A stretch of DNA of 64,000 nt, taken from contig PHAA01000024.1 of assembly GCA_002840245.1 (NCBI GenBank), positions 1 to 64,000 of the forward strand, given 5' to 3'. Shown here piece by piece: positions 17,429-26,082 of this stretch; position 1 is the first letter of the stretch; every line of letters starts with the position of its first letter. The notes under the pieces are model-generated. The model did not search any database and was not told the DNA's origin. It saw only the letters and a list, made by a program, of their open reading frames with translations. This stretch comes from Firmicutes bacterium HGW-Firmicutes-15 (GTDB lineage: Bacteria > Bacillota > Syntrophomonadia > Syntrophomonadales > Syntrophomonadaceae). The position numbers were made by a program, and so were the translations under genes.

Positions 17429-17861
17429 CTACAATAAAGAATTGCAAAAGATAATCACTAGCGTGGCTAGCGCTGCCGCGAAGATGCAAAACTTGCCTAA
17501 AAAGTCGGAGGTAAGTTTTCTGCTAGTTGACGATAGTTATATACAGGAATTGAATATGATTTATCGAAATCAAAACAAGGCCACGGACGTTTTATCCTTT
17601 GCCATGAACGAATTATCCGAGGATGAACCCGATTTTGACTTTTCCAATGAACTTAACGTTCTGGGAGACATCGTGATTTCTCTTCAGAGAGCTCAGTCCC
17701 AAAGTGAGGAATACGGCCACAGTATTAACCGGGAGCTTGGTTTCCTGGTAGCCCATGGGATGCTTCATTTAATGGGATTTGACCATGATACTGAGGCCGA
17801 GGAAAAAGTGATGCGCGAATTGGAAGAAAAGATATTGCAGAGTGTGAAACTGGAAAGGTAG
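17391..17861 (+). CDS. ybeY: Endoribonuclease YbeY / 16S rRNA maturation factor
   Basis: Zinc-dependent RNase for 16S rRNA 3' processing and 70S quality control. The metal motif HGMLHLMGFDH is HxxxHxxxxxH. About 156 aa, normal. ATG 17391 lies 9 bases after AAGGAG (17376-17381), inside the 3' end of the preceding gene, so translation is coupled. Ends 9 bases before dgkA. Confidence 0.95.
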   Translation: METMIIDQQNKVSYNKELQKIITSVASAAAKMQNLPKKSEVSFLLVDDSYIQELNMIYRNQNKATDVLSFAMNELSEDEPDFDFSNELNVLGDIVISLQRAQSQSEEYGHSINRELGFLVAHGMLHLMGFDHDTEAEEKVMRELEEKILQSVKLER

Positions 17862-17870
17862 AATGTCCAG

Positions 17871-18227
17871 ATGGAGAGGTTCAGGCGGAGTTTCTCCTGC
17901 GCGATACAGGGGATAGTCTACTCGATAACCAGCGGCAGAAATATGAAGATTCACCTGCTGGCAGCAATAATTGCGATAAGCATAGCTTTTGTCCTGGGGG
18001 TAAATAGGATAGAATGGACTTTATTAATGCTTGCGATATTTATGGTTCTATCCGCAGAAACCATTAATACTGCCATCGAGAGAACCGTAGACCTGATTAC
18101 CGAAGAGAATCATCCGCTGGCTAAGCTGGCCAAAGACCTAGCTGCTGGAGGCGTGCTCCTGACGGCCATCAACGCTGTTGTTATTGCGGTACTGGTTTTT
18201 GGCCCTTATCTGATAAAATTAATCTAA
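17871..18227 (+). CDS. dgkA: Diacylglycerol/undecaprenol kinase family protein
   Basis: 118-aa small integral kinase. Motif SAETINTAIERTVD (the E-x-x-NTA-x-E active site of this family) and KLAKDLAAGGVLL. Three membrane helices. In Gram-positives this enzyme phosphorylates undecaprenol for wall synthesis rather than diacylglycerol. Located between ybeY and cdd as in B. subtilis. Confidence 0.92.
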   Translation: MERFRRSFSCAIQGIVYSITSGRNMKIHLLAAIIAISIAFVLGVNRIEWTLLMLAIFMVLSAETINTAIERTVDLITEENHPLAKLAKDLAAGGVLLTAINAVVIAVLVFGPYLIKLI

Positions 18228-18251
18228 TTATTAATGAGGGGAAATGCGGAT

Positions 18252-18656
18252 ATGAACCTGGTTGATCTGGTTACGATGGCTAGGGAAGCACAAAGATTGG
18301 CTTATGCTCCTTATTCTGGGTTCAGAGTGGGAGCCGCCTTGTTAACCGAAGAGGGGCACATTTATACCGGGGCTAATGTGGAAAATGCCTCCTACGGCCT
18401 AACGGTTTGTGCTGAACGAATTGCTGTATTTAAGGCCGTTACTGCCGGTGAATGCCGATTTCAATCTATTGCAATAGCAGGTAGCGGGCTAGATTATATA
18501 TATCCATGTGGAGCTTGTCTGCAGGTCTTGGCCGAATTCTCCACTAATATTAAAATAATTGCTGTCAATGAAAATGATGATTTAAGGGAATATTATCTGG
18601 GTGAGATGCTGCCACAGGTTTTTTCTTTAGACACTTCGAGCAGGAGGGTAAAATAA
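18252..18656 (+). CDS. cdd: Cytidine deaminase
   Basis: Hydrolytically deaminates cytidine/deoxycytidine to uridine forms. Motifs NVENASYGLTVCAER (catalytic CAE) and PCGACLQVL (zinc cysteines) are those of the tetrameric class. About 134 aa. ATG 18252 is preferred over the ATG at 18234, which overlaps the ribosome-binding site GAGGGG. The stop is 2 bases from era. Confidence 0.94.
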   Translation: MNLVDLVTMAREAQRLAYAPYSGFRVGAALLTEEGHIYTGANVENASYGLTVCAERIAVFKAVTAGECRFQSIAIAGSGLDYIYPCGACLQVLAEFSTNIKIIAVNENDDLREYYLGEMLPQVFSLDTSSRRVK

Positions 18657-18658
18657 TA

Positions 18659-19540
18659 GTGAAATCTGGATTTGTAAGTATTGTGGGTAGGCCCAATGTG
18701 GGCAAATCCACTTTAATTAATACACTTGTTGGCGCAAAAATAGCCATCGTTTCGGAAAAACCCCAGACCACCAGAACTAGAATCCAGGGGATTATTACTT
18801 CTGAAGAGGGGCAGATTATTTTTGTGGATACTCCTGGTATGCACAAGCCCAAACACTTATTGGGCGAGTATATGTTGAAAGTCTCAACCCGTAGTATGAA
18901 TGAAGTCGACATTATCTATTATATGACCGATGCCACCAAGCCTTTTGGCGGGGGGGAGCAGTTCATCATTGAACAGTTGAGGAAGTCTGAAGTTCCGGTA
19001 TTCCTGATAGTAAACAAGATTGATCTGGTTGGGGAAAAAGAGATTAAGGAATTTATTCAACCTTTTTATAACCAGATGAATTTTACTGAACTTATACCTA
19101 TTTCAGCAGCTCAGGGTACTAATCTGGATGGGTTGCTGGATAAAACCTTTAAGTATTTACCGGAAGGGCCGCTTTATTACTCCGAAGACGACCTCACCGA
19201 CCAGCCGGTATCATTTATTGTGGCTGAGTTAATAAGAGAAAAAGCCTTGATCCTTACCCGTGATGAAGTCCCGCATTCAATAGCGGTGGAAGTTGAAGAG
19301 TTTAAAAATCAGGGGACAGGCAAGGTATATGTCAGAGCCGTTATTTATACCGAGAGGGATTCCCAGAAAGGTATTATAATCGGTAAAAGCGGGTCGATGC
19401 TTAAACAGATTGGCGAGCAATCGCGAGTTGATATAGAAAAAATGCTTGATGCTTCGGTTTATTTAGATTTGTGGGTCAAAGTAAAAAAGAACTGGCGTGA
19501 CAGCGAATCCAACCTCAGCCAACTAGGCTATCACCTATAA
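18659..19540 (+). CDS. era: GTPase Era
   Basis: Essential GTPase that binds 16S rRNA during 30S maturation. G1 GRPNVGKST, G3 DTPG, G4 NKID, then a C-terminal KH domain with IIGKSGSMLKQIGEQSR. 293 aa, standard. GTG start with CAGGAGGG upstream. Followed by a nested hairpin repeat instead of running straight into recO; deoC is inserted between era and recO. Confidence 0.96.
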   Translation: MKSGFVSIVGRPNVGKSTLINTLVGAKIAIVSEKPQTTRTRIQGIITSEEGQIIFVDTPGMHKPKHLLGEYMLKVSTRSMNEVDIIYYMTDATKPFGGGEQFIIEQLRKSEVPVFLIVNKIDLVGEKEIKEFIQPFYNQMNFTELIPISAAQGTNLDGLLDKTFKYLPEGPLYYSEDDLTDQPVSFIVAELIREKALILTRDEVPHSIAVEVEEFKNQGTGKVYVRAVIYTERDSQKGIIIGKSGSMLKQIGEQSRVDIEKMLDASVYLDLWVKVKKNWRDSESNLSQLGYHL

Positions 19541-19552
19541 AACAGGGGGACA

Positions 19553-19617
19553 TTGCTTCATACCCAGGGACATTCCTCGCAGAAGGTGTGTCCCTGTACC
19601 TTGCCGGTGTGTCCCCT
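19553..19617 (+). repeat. Nested GGGGACA...TGTCCCC inverted repeat
   Basis: Outer arms GGGGACATTG (about 19546) and GGTGTGTCCCC (to 19617) enclose inner arms CAGGGACATTCC and GTGTGTCCCTG. The two hairpins are nested. Same family as the elements at 36570, 53171, 57458 and 63833. It lies between era and deoC and contains no gene. Confidence 0.7.
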
Positions 19618-19637
19618 GAGTGTACCTTGGATGGAGC

Positions 19638-20306
19638 GTGAAAACCATAGATATAGCTTCCTATTTAGACAGCACAAACTTAAGGCCGGAGGCCAGTGAA
19701 AGTGATATACGGCATTTATGCATGGAGGCAGCCAGGTACAAAATGGCTGCCGTTTGTGTTAATCCAGCGCGACTGTCCCTGGCGGAGAAATTGCTATCTG
19801 GCAGTGAGGTGAATCTTTGTACTGTGATAGGGTTTCCACTAGGTGCAGATGGCTTATCGAGGAAAATATATTCTGCCGCGAAAGCATTGGATGATAGTGC
19901 GGATGAACTTGATATGGTCATCAACATAGGGGCTGTAAAAGACCAGGATCTGATAACGGTAGGCCGAGAAATTGATGGACTGCTGGCTCTTAAAAAGGAA
20001 CGAGATTTCATAGCTAAGATTATAGTTGAGACTGCCTTACTGACCGTCAATGAGCTAATTATGCTAATTCGGTTAATAAATGATTCTGGGGCGGATTTTA
20101 TCAAAACGTCTACCGGGTTTTCTACTCGGGGGGTAAATTTAGAGGATATACATATTATAAATGCTCATAAATCTAAGGAATTGAAGGTGAAAGCTTCCGG
20201 TGGCATAAAAAGCCTTGGTTTTGCCTTGGAATTACTTGGCTTAGGTGTAAATCGACTGGGTACCAGTAGTGCGGGGATGCTGATAGATGAGTATAAGGAG
20301 AATTAA
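19638..20306 (+). CDS. deoC: Deoxyribose-phosphate aldolase
   Basis: Class I aldolase splitting 2-deoxyribose-5-phosphate into glyceraldehyde-3-phosphate and acetaldehyde, a step of deoxynucleoside catabolism (cdd is close by). Schiff-base lysine lies in FIKTSTGF; DMVINIGAVKD and KASGGIKS are the other phosphate/active-site segments. About 222 aa from GTG 19638, 3 bases after GGATGG. Stop TAA shares its last base with the ATG of recO (TAATG). Confidence 0.92.
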   Translation: MKTIDIASYLDSTNLRPEASESDIRHLCMEAARYKMAAVCVNPARLSLAEKLLSGSEVNLCTVIGFPLGADGLSRKIYSAAKALDDSADELDMVINIGAVKDQDLITVGREIDGLLALKKERDFIAKIIVETALLTVNELIMLIRLINDSGADFIKTSTGFSTRGVNLEDIHIINAHKSKELKVKASGGIKSLGFALELLGLGVNRLGTSSAGMLIDEYKEN

Positions 20307-21064
20307 TGTATTACCAAAGTCGTTCTATCATATTAAAAAATAGGGATTTGCGCGAAAGCGACCAATTGCTTACGATATTTTCTGAAAAAGAGGGCAAAAT
20401 AACGGCAGTTGCCAAAGGGGTAAAAAAGGCTAAGAGCAGCCTGCGGGGTTGTGTCCAACCCTTCTGTCATTCTTTATTGTTTTTTAACCAGGGCCGGGAC
20501 ATGGATTTAATCACCCAGGGAAAAATAATTGAATTTTTCGGGAATTCGCGGGAGGATATCAATAGGACCCTGTACTCGATGTATATGATGGAACTGATAG
20601 ATAAAAGCCTGCTGGAACGGGCACCCCTGCCGAATTTGTACGCTACGCTGGTAGCGGTTCTGGAACTTATTAATGAGCAGGGATTAAATCTGATGCTGGT
20701 TAGGTATTTTGAAAGCAGGCTGTTGGTAAACCTAGGCTACAAACCGGTTATGGATCATTGCGTCCTTTGCGGTTCCCAAGAATTGAGCAAATTCAAATTC
20801 AGTCTCTCTGAAGGCGGTTTGTTATGCAGCTCTTGTGCAGGAGCAGGAGATTCAGTGATATTACTGGGGGGAGAAAGCGTAGCTCTTATCAAATTACTTT
20901 GTAATGGCAAGCTTCAGACTGTGCAGCGGGTTAAGGCTTCGCCCATAGCTATGCAGCAGGTAGAGTTTTTCTTGGAAAGATACCTGGAATACCACTTGGA
21001 AAGACGGTTTAAGGTGAAGAATACTATCCGTTGGTTGAAACAAGTTGTACTGCTTTCCAATTGA
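20306..21064 (+). CDS. recO: DNA repair protein RecO
   Basis: Loads RecA with RecR in gap repair. N-terminal OB fold (SIILKNRDLRESDQLLTIFS...GCVQPF), then a helical domain with a four-cysteine zinc site CVLCG...CSSC. 252 aa. Overlaps deoC by one base, so the two are translated together. Followed by about 290 bases of repeat and the glyQ T-box leader. Confidence 0.94.
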   Translation: MYYQSRSIILKNRDLRESDQLLTIFSEKEGKITAVAKGVKKAKSSLRGCVQPFCHSLLFFNQGRDMDLITQGKIIEFFGNSREDINRTLYSMYMMELIDKSLLERAPLPNLYATLVAVLELINEQGLNLMLVRYFESRLLVNLGYKPVMDHCVLCGSQELSKFKFSLSEGGLLCSSCAGAGDSVILLGGESVALIKLLCNGKLQTVQRVKASPIAMQQVEFFLERYLEYHLERRFKVKNTIRWLKQVVLLSN

Positions 21065-21145
21065 CAAGGCCCGGTTGGGTTGCTAAACTAACTATGAATT
21101 TCATAACTAAACAATGATGAAGAGTAGTAAGATAAATCGCCTTTT

Positions 21146-21355
21146 AGGGACTGTAAAGGAATGAATAAGGCAGAATACGCCGAGGATATTTTGTGTTAGA
21201 CAAGGCGTCACCCTTCGGGTACTACTAGTGCTCCCTAGCGGTCGCCAATAATGTTGCAAAACGTGGTAATACTGGGGTACTACAGCGTTTTGAGAACGAA
21301 GTATAACGCGAAAAAGATCGGTGTAAATGACTAGATTTATTTCTTTACAGTCCCT
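21146..21355 (+). repeat. Palindromic MITE-like repeat, copy 1
   Basis: Terminal arms AGGGACTGTAAAG (21146-21158) and CTTTACAGTCCCT (21343-21355) are perfect inverted repeats. Inner sequence GAATAAGGCAGAATACGCCG and GGTGTAAATGACTAG are shared with copy 2 at 42794-42952, which has the opposite orientation. The centre carries the 50-bp module (21209-21257, CACCCTTCGGGTACT...AATAATGTTGC). No open frame of note. The right end directly touches the T-box leader of glyQ. Confidence 0.75.
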
Positions 21356-21504
21356 GACAGAGAGCTGGGAGGATGGGAACCGGTAAAGGTAATGTCTGAA
21401 GGCGCTTCGGAGTATAAAGGTATTCAAGAGGTGGGCTACGTGCCAATCAGGGTGGAACCGCGGGTTAATCCCGTCCCTGTTAGGTTACGGGCTTTTTTTA
21501 TTTT
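21356..21504 (+). promoter_or_regulatory. T-box leader controlling glyQS
   Basis: T-box sequence AATCAGGGTGGAACCGCG at 21445-21462 matches the tRNA-acceptor-binding bulge. It is followed by the terminator CCCGT (21470-21474) / ACGGG (21487-21491) and a T run. Upstream AGAGAGCTGGG...GGGAACCGG is a typical distal stem I segment. Uncharged tRNA-Gly should stabilise the antiterminator and allow glyQS expression. The specifier codon is not fixed (GGC and GGT triplets are both present), and the 5' strand of stem I is not obvious because the repeat abuts it. Confidence 0.85.
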
Positions 21505-21523
21505 AAATAGGAGGTTGGTTGAG

Positions 21524-22438
21524 ATGAATTTTCAAGAAATGTTAATGAACCTGCAGGAATTTTGGAGCAAACAGGGTTGTATTATTCAACAGCCCTATGA
21601 TATGGAGAAAGGCGCAGGAACCATGAATCCAGCCACATTTTTACGTTCCCTGGGTCCGGAACCATGGAAAGTAGCTTATGTAGAGCCTTCGCGTCGTCCC
21701 ACGGACGGCAGGTACGGGGAAAATCCCAACCGCTTGCAGCATTATTATCAGTTCCAGGTGATACTTAAGCCCTCCCCGGATAATGTGATTGAGCTTTATC
21801 TGGAAAGCTTGCGTAATCTGGGTATTGAACCGGAAAAACATGATATAAGGTTGGTAGAGGATAACTGGGAATCACCCACCCTGGGTGCATGGGGATTGGG
21901 TTGGGAAGTATGGCTGGATGGGATGGAAATCACCCAGTTCACCTATTTCCAGCAGTGCGGAAGCTTTGATTGCTATCCGGTCAGTGCAGAAATTACTTAT
22001 GGTATTGAGCGCATTGCCATGTATATTCAGAATAAGGAAAGCATCTATGACGTTGAATGGGTAGATGGTATTAGTTATGCTGACGTTCACCACCAATCTG
22101 AGGTGGATTATTCGCACTATAATTTTACAGTAGCCGATGTAGCTACTTTGACCACCATGTTTAACCTCTGTGAGGAGGAAGCCCGGAGAGTAGCAGCCCT
22201 GCAACTGCCACAACCGGCTTACGATTATGTGTTGAAATGCTCGCATCTTTTTAATCTCCTGGATGCCAGGGGAGCTATAAGTGTTACAGAACGTACTGGG
22301 TATATTGGCAGGGTGCGTAACCTGGCCCGTACAGTTGCAAAGGAGTACCTGGATCAAAGGGAAAGACTGGGATATCCTCTAATAAAGGATGATAACTTGA
22401 GAAAAGAACTCTTAAAAGCTGAGGAGGTAGAGGGATAA
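21524..22438 (+). CDS. glyQ: Glycyl-tRNA synthetase alpha subunit
   Basis: Catalytic subunit of the alpha2-beta2 bacterial GlyRS; carries class II synthetase motifs ([44 protein letters not shown]). 304 aa from ATG 21524, which follows AGGAGGTTGG. The frame extends upstream through the T-box, which is not coding. Stop overlaps the glyS start by one base (TAATG). Confidence 0.96.
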   Translation: MNFQEMLMNLQEFWSKQGCIIQQPYDMEKGAGTMNPATFLRSLGPEPWKVAYVEPSRRPTDGRYGENPNRLQHYYQFQVILKPSPDNVIELYLESLRNLGIEPEKHDIRLVEDNWESPTLGAWGLGWEVWLDGMEITQFTYFQQCGSFDCYPVSAEITYGIERIAMYIQNKESIYDVEWVDGISYADVHHQSEVDYSHYNFTVADVATLTTMFNLCEEEARRVAALQLPQPAYDYVLKCSHLFNLLDARGAISVTERTGYIGRVRNLARTVAKEYLDQRERLGYPLIKDDNLRKELLKAEEVEG

Positions 22439-24507
22439 TGAACAAAGATTTTCTTTTGGAAATAGGCGTGGAAGAAATGCCTTCAGCTTTCATGGGTAGG
22501 TCACTGGAGGATTTCAAAACGATTACCGCTCAAAAATTACAGGAGAAGAGAATTAAATATATAAGTGTTGATACTCTGGGAACTCCTCGTCGTTTGGTCT
22601 TGCATATTAAGGGTCTAGAGGAGAATCAAGATGATGCTTTGATTGAAAACAAGGGACCCAAAAAGAGCAGTGCTTTTGATCAAGATGGTAGCCCCAGCAA
22701 AGCTGCCATGGGGTTTGCACGTGGTCAAGGAATAGAAGTATCGGATTTGGAAATCCGGGAAGTAGCCGGGGTGGAATATGTATTTGCCATTAAGAAAGAA
22801 GTCGGAGGCCAAACCGAGGACTTATTATCCGGTATTTTGCTGGATATTATTAATTCCTTGAGCTTTCCTAAATCCATGCGCTGGGGTTATTATCATACCC
22901 GCTTTGCCCGTCCCATAAGGTGGCTTCTGGCTTTGTACGGGGATAAAGCTATAAACCTGCAGGTGGAAAATGTGCTGAGCTCAAATTACACTTCCGGGCA
23001 CCGCTTTCTGGCCCCCGAGCCGATTTTAGTAGAAAGTATAGATGGTTATTTTACCGCACTGCGTGATCATTATGTGATAGTCGATCAAGTTGAGAGAAAA
23101 AAAATGATTTGGCAGCAGGTTCAGGATGTGGCCAAGAATGCAGGCGGCAGGGCTATGGACAATGAGGACTTATTAAATGAAGTTAGCTTTTTGCTGGAAT
23201 ACCCGACTGCCTTTTATGGTGAATTTTCCGTGTCTTACCTGGATGTTCCCCCTGAGGTTTTGACTACCAGTATGATTGAGCACCAGCGGTATTTCCCGCT
23301 TTTTGATGATGAGAACAAGTTGCTGCCTGCATTTATTGGAGTCAGAAATGGCACCGATTTTCGACTGGATCTGGTTAAAGCCGGTAATGAAAGGGTTCTG
23401 AAGGCTCGCCTTGAGGATGCCCTGTTTTTCTGGAAGGAAGATACCCAGAAGCCTTTAGCAGAAATGGTGCCGGGTCTTAAAGAAGTCTTGTTCCATGAAC
23501 GCCTAGGTAGTCTTCTGGATAAAGTTGGAAGGCTGCGGGATATGGCAGTTTACGTTGGTCAAGAGAACGGGCTGTCTACTCCTGAAAAGCTGGATCGGGC
23601 GGCTTTCCTATGCAAAGCTGACCTGCGCAGCAACATGGTATACGAGTTCCCTGAGCTACAGGGAATTATGGGCCGTTATTATGCCAATGAGGGTGGAGAA
23701 GACAGCGAGGTTGCCGATGCCATTCTGGAACATTATCTACCCAGATTTGCGGGTGACAGTTTACCTGCTTCGGAAACGGGGATAGTTCTGTCCCTGGCAG
23801 AAAAGCTCTGTAATCTGACAGCATTTTTTGCTATTGGCATTAAACCATCCGGTTCTCAGGACCCTTATGCTTTAAGGCGTCAGGCCCTGGGGATTGTTAA
23901 TATTATCATAGATCTTGGTTTGAAATCTGATTTGCGCCAATTGATAGGGCAGGCTTATGAAGGTCTGCAAATGTTGAGTCCGGACAGAAATCGCGAAGAT
24001 ACAGTTAATGATCTGATGGATTTTATCCTGCAAAGAATGCGGGGAATAATGTTGGATCGGGGTCTGTCGTATGATGTAATAGATGGGGTACTATATCAGG
24101 CCGGGGGCGATTTGAGCGAAATTATGCTAAGAGCTGAAGTGCTCCGTAAGTTCAAAATGGCTTCCCAGTGGGAAGATTTCCAGGTAGTATTTAACCGCTC
24201 CTATAATCTCTCCCGGAAGTGGGAAAGCGCAGCAGTGCGGACTGAACTTTTGGAGGATGCCAGCGAAAAAGCTCTCTACCAGCACTATCTTCAGTTAAGG
24301 CCCATGGTAGAGATTGCGGTTAAGGAAAAGCGTTATGAAGCAGCCCTGGAAATGCTGGCAGGCATGCGAACGGATATTGATCAATTCTTCGAGGCGGTAA
24401 TGGTAATGGTCGAAGATGAAGAACTGAAAGCGGCTCGGCTTGGAATATTAAAGGCCATTGTCGGTTTATGTAATTTCCTGGCAGATTTCAGTAAAGTTAT
24501 GCCATAA
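22438..24507 (+). CDS. glyS: Glycyl-tRNA synthetase beta subunit
   Basis: 689-aa beta subunit that provides tRNA recognition. N-terminal LLEIGVEEMPS signature, GPKKSSAFDQDGSPSKAAMGFARGQG, MRWG, HD-type central segment, and C-terminal anticodon-binding domain of the ArgS type. Coupled to glyQ. Confidence 0.96.
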   Translation: MNKDFLLEIGVEEMPSAFMGRSLEDFKTITAQKLQEKRIKYISVDTLGTPRRLVLHIKGLEENQDDALIENKGPKKSSAFDQDGSPSKAAMGFARGQGIEVSDLEIREVAGVEYVFAIKKEVGGQTEDLLSGILLDIINSLSFPKSMRWGYYHTRFARPIRWLLALYGDKAINLQVENVLSSNYTSGHRFLAPEPILVESIDGYFTALRDHYVIVDQVERKKMIWQQVQDVAKNAGGRAMDNEDLLNEVSFLLEYPTAFYGEFSVSYLDVPPEVLTTSMIEHQRYFPLFDDENKLLPAFIGVRNGTDFRLDLVKAGNERVLKARLEDALFFWKEDTQKPLAEMVPGLKEVLFHERLGSLLDKVGRLRDMAVYVGQENGLSTPEKLDRAAFLCKADLRSNMVYEFPELQGIMGRYYANEGGEDSEVADAILEHYLPRFAGDSLPASETGIVLSLAEKLCNLTAFFAIGIKPSGSQDPYALRRQALGIVNIIIDLGLKSDLRQLIGQAYEGLQMLSPDRNREDTVNDLMDFILQRMRGIMLDRGLSYDVIDGVLYQAGGDLSEIMLRAEVLRKFKMASQWEDFQVVFNRSYNLSRKWESAAVRTELLEDASEKALYQHYLQLRPMVEIAVKEKRYEAALEMLAGMRTDIDQFFEAVMVMVEDEELKAARLGILKAIVGLCNFLADFSKVMP

Positions 24508-24536
24508 AAATCTTTTTTCCCAATAGGATTTTTTTA
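24506..24536 (+). terminator. Weak terminator after glyS
   Basis: AAAAATC at 24506-24512 pairs with GATTTTTTT at 24528-24536. The stem is AT-rich, so strength is doubtful. Confidence 0.4.
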
Positions 24537-24546
24537 GTGTATATAG

Positions 24547-24593
24547 TATAATAATTAGAGCTATTTTACCCAAATAGTATAGCATAATTGGGT
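24547..24593 (+). promoter_or_regulatory. Promoter -10 and ACCCAA/TTGGGT palindrome ahead of ccpN
   Basis: TATAAT at 24547-24552 is a good -10, but no clear -35 is seen. Downstream, ACCCAA (24568-24573) and TTGGGT (24588-24593) form an inverted repeat that ends at the start codon of the repressor gene, a plausible autoregulatory operator. Confidence 0.35.
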
Positions 24594-25239
24594 GGTGAAA
24601 ATAATCGAACTAAATGAACGCCAGGGAAAGATACTAGATATCGTCAAAAACCAGGGGCCTATTACCGGTGAAAATATAGCTGATTTGTTAGAAGTCACTC
24701 GGGCAGCTCTACGTCCTGATTTGGCTGTTTTAACTATGTCAGGTTACTTGGAAGCTAAACCGCGGGTGGGTTATACTTACAAAAATGATGGAACTCACAA
24801 TGAAATCAAGAAAATTCTGAACCATTATCGGGTTAAGGATATCATGTCAATGGCCGTGGTGGTGAAGGAAAAGTGCAGCATTTATGATGCGATTGTAACA
24901 TTGTTTATGGAGGACACCGGAACGATTTTTGTGGTTGATAATGATAATTACTTAGCAGGTCTGGTATCAAGAAAAGATTTATTGAAGACCACTCTGGGGC
25001 AAGCCGACATCCATAAAGTACCGGTAAGCGTTATAATGACTCGTATGCCTAATGTAATTACTGCTGCCGGAGAGGATACTGTAGTAGCAGCAGTGAAGAC
25101 GATTGTGGAGCATGAGGTTGATTGCCTGCCGGTTGTAAAATGCTTCATAGGTGTTCCAGGCGACGAAAAGTTCGAGGTGGTGGGCAGAATTACCAAGACG
25201 AACATTGCCAGGCTGTTTTTAGATCTGGCCCATAAATAG
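24592..25239 (+). CDS. CcpN-like transcriptional repressor with HTH and paired CBS domains
   Basis: 215 aa. N-terminal winged helix (NERQGKILDIVKNQGPITGENIADLLEVTRAALRPDLAVLT) and two CBS domains (MSMAVVVKEKCSIYDAIVTL; VIMTRMPNVITAAGEDTVVAA) that sense nucleotides. CcpN in B. subtilis represses gluconeogenic genes; here the neighbours are the PPDK regulator and PPDK, suggesting local control of PEP/pyruvate interconversion. GTG at 24592 or 24595; the ribosome-binding site is weak. Confidence 0.85.
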   Translation: MVKIIELNERQGKILDIVKNQGPITGENIADLLEVTRAALRPDLAVLTMSGYLEAKPRVGYTYKNDGTHNEIKKILNHYRVKDIMSMAVVVKEKCSIYDAIVTLFMEDTGTIFVVDNDNYLAGLVSRKDLLKTTLGQADIHKVPVSVIMTRMPNVITAAGEDTVVAAVKTIVEHEVDCLPVVKCFIGVPGDEKFEVVGRITKTNIARLFLDLAHK

Positions 25240-25260
25240 ACTAAAGGGGGTTTTTAGATT

Positions 25261-26082
25261 TTGACAAATCATTTACCAGGAGTTTTTATTGTATCTGATT
25301 CTATTGGCGAGACGGCAGAGATGGTGGTTAGAGCCGCAGCCAGTCAGTTTAACTCCGGGGCTATGGAGATAAGGCAAATTCCTAATATATCTGATGAAGC
25401 CACTTTAGAAGAAGTTGTACACCAGGCAGTAGAGAACCATTTTATGATTGCCTATACCCTGGTTCTAGATGACCTGGCACTATTTCTTAGACAGGAGGCT
25501 GCCAAGGCGGGGGTAGTCTGTGTTGATATATTAGGACCCATTATTTCTGCTTTTGAGCAGGCTAGCCATTTGGTGCCAAAACGAGAGCCCGGGTTGTTGC
25601 GAAAAGTTGATGAGATGTATTATCGCCGGGTTGAGGCGGTAGAATTTGCAGTACGTTATGACGATGGCAAAGACCCGCGGGGAATTGTCCAGGCGGATAT
25701 TGTGCTAGTAGGTGTTTCGAGAACTTCCAAAACGCCGCTATCCATGTACCTGGCCCACAAGCGAATAAAAGTAGCTAATGTACCTCTGGTACCTGAAGTT
25801 GCACCTCCGGAGGAGCTTTTCAAGGTGGAGCGAGGCAAGGTAATTGGGCTGGTTATTAAGCCGGAGTTATTAAATAATATCCGTACCGAACGTCTAAAAA
25901 CTTTGGGTTTAACTGGACAGGCAAATTATGCTAATTTTGAACGCATCTTGGAAGAGTTGGAATTTGCAGACAAATTGATGAAGAGACTTGGTTGTCCCGT
26001 TATTGATGTAACTAATCGTGCTGTTGAAGAGACGGCCAGCAAAATACTTGAAATCTACTATAGGAGGTTAAGCAATGTCTAA
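25261..26082 (+). CDS. PPDK regulatory protein (bifunctional kinase/phosphotransferase, DUF299)
   Basis: 273 aa. Phosphorylates PPDK using ADP (inactivation) and removes the phosphate using Pi (activation). The P-loop-like GVSRTSKTPLSMYLAHK and LVPEVAPPEELF are diagnostic. TTG start 10 bases after AAAGGGGG. Overlaps ppdK by 8 bases, the expected enzyme-regulator pair. Confidence 0.93.
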   Translation: MTNHLPGVFIVSDSIGETAEMVVRAAASQFNSGAMEIRQIPNISDEATLEEVVHQAVENHFMIAYTLVLDDLALFLRQEAAKAGVVCVDILGPIISAFEQASHLVPKREPGLLRKVDEMYYRRVEAVEFAVRYDDGKDPRGIVQADIVLVGVSRTSKTPLSMYLAHKRIKVANVPLVPEVAPPEELFKVERGKVIGLVIKPELLNNIRTERLKTLGLTGQANYANFERILEELEFADKLMKRLGCPVIDVTNRAVEETASKILEIYYRRLSNV

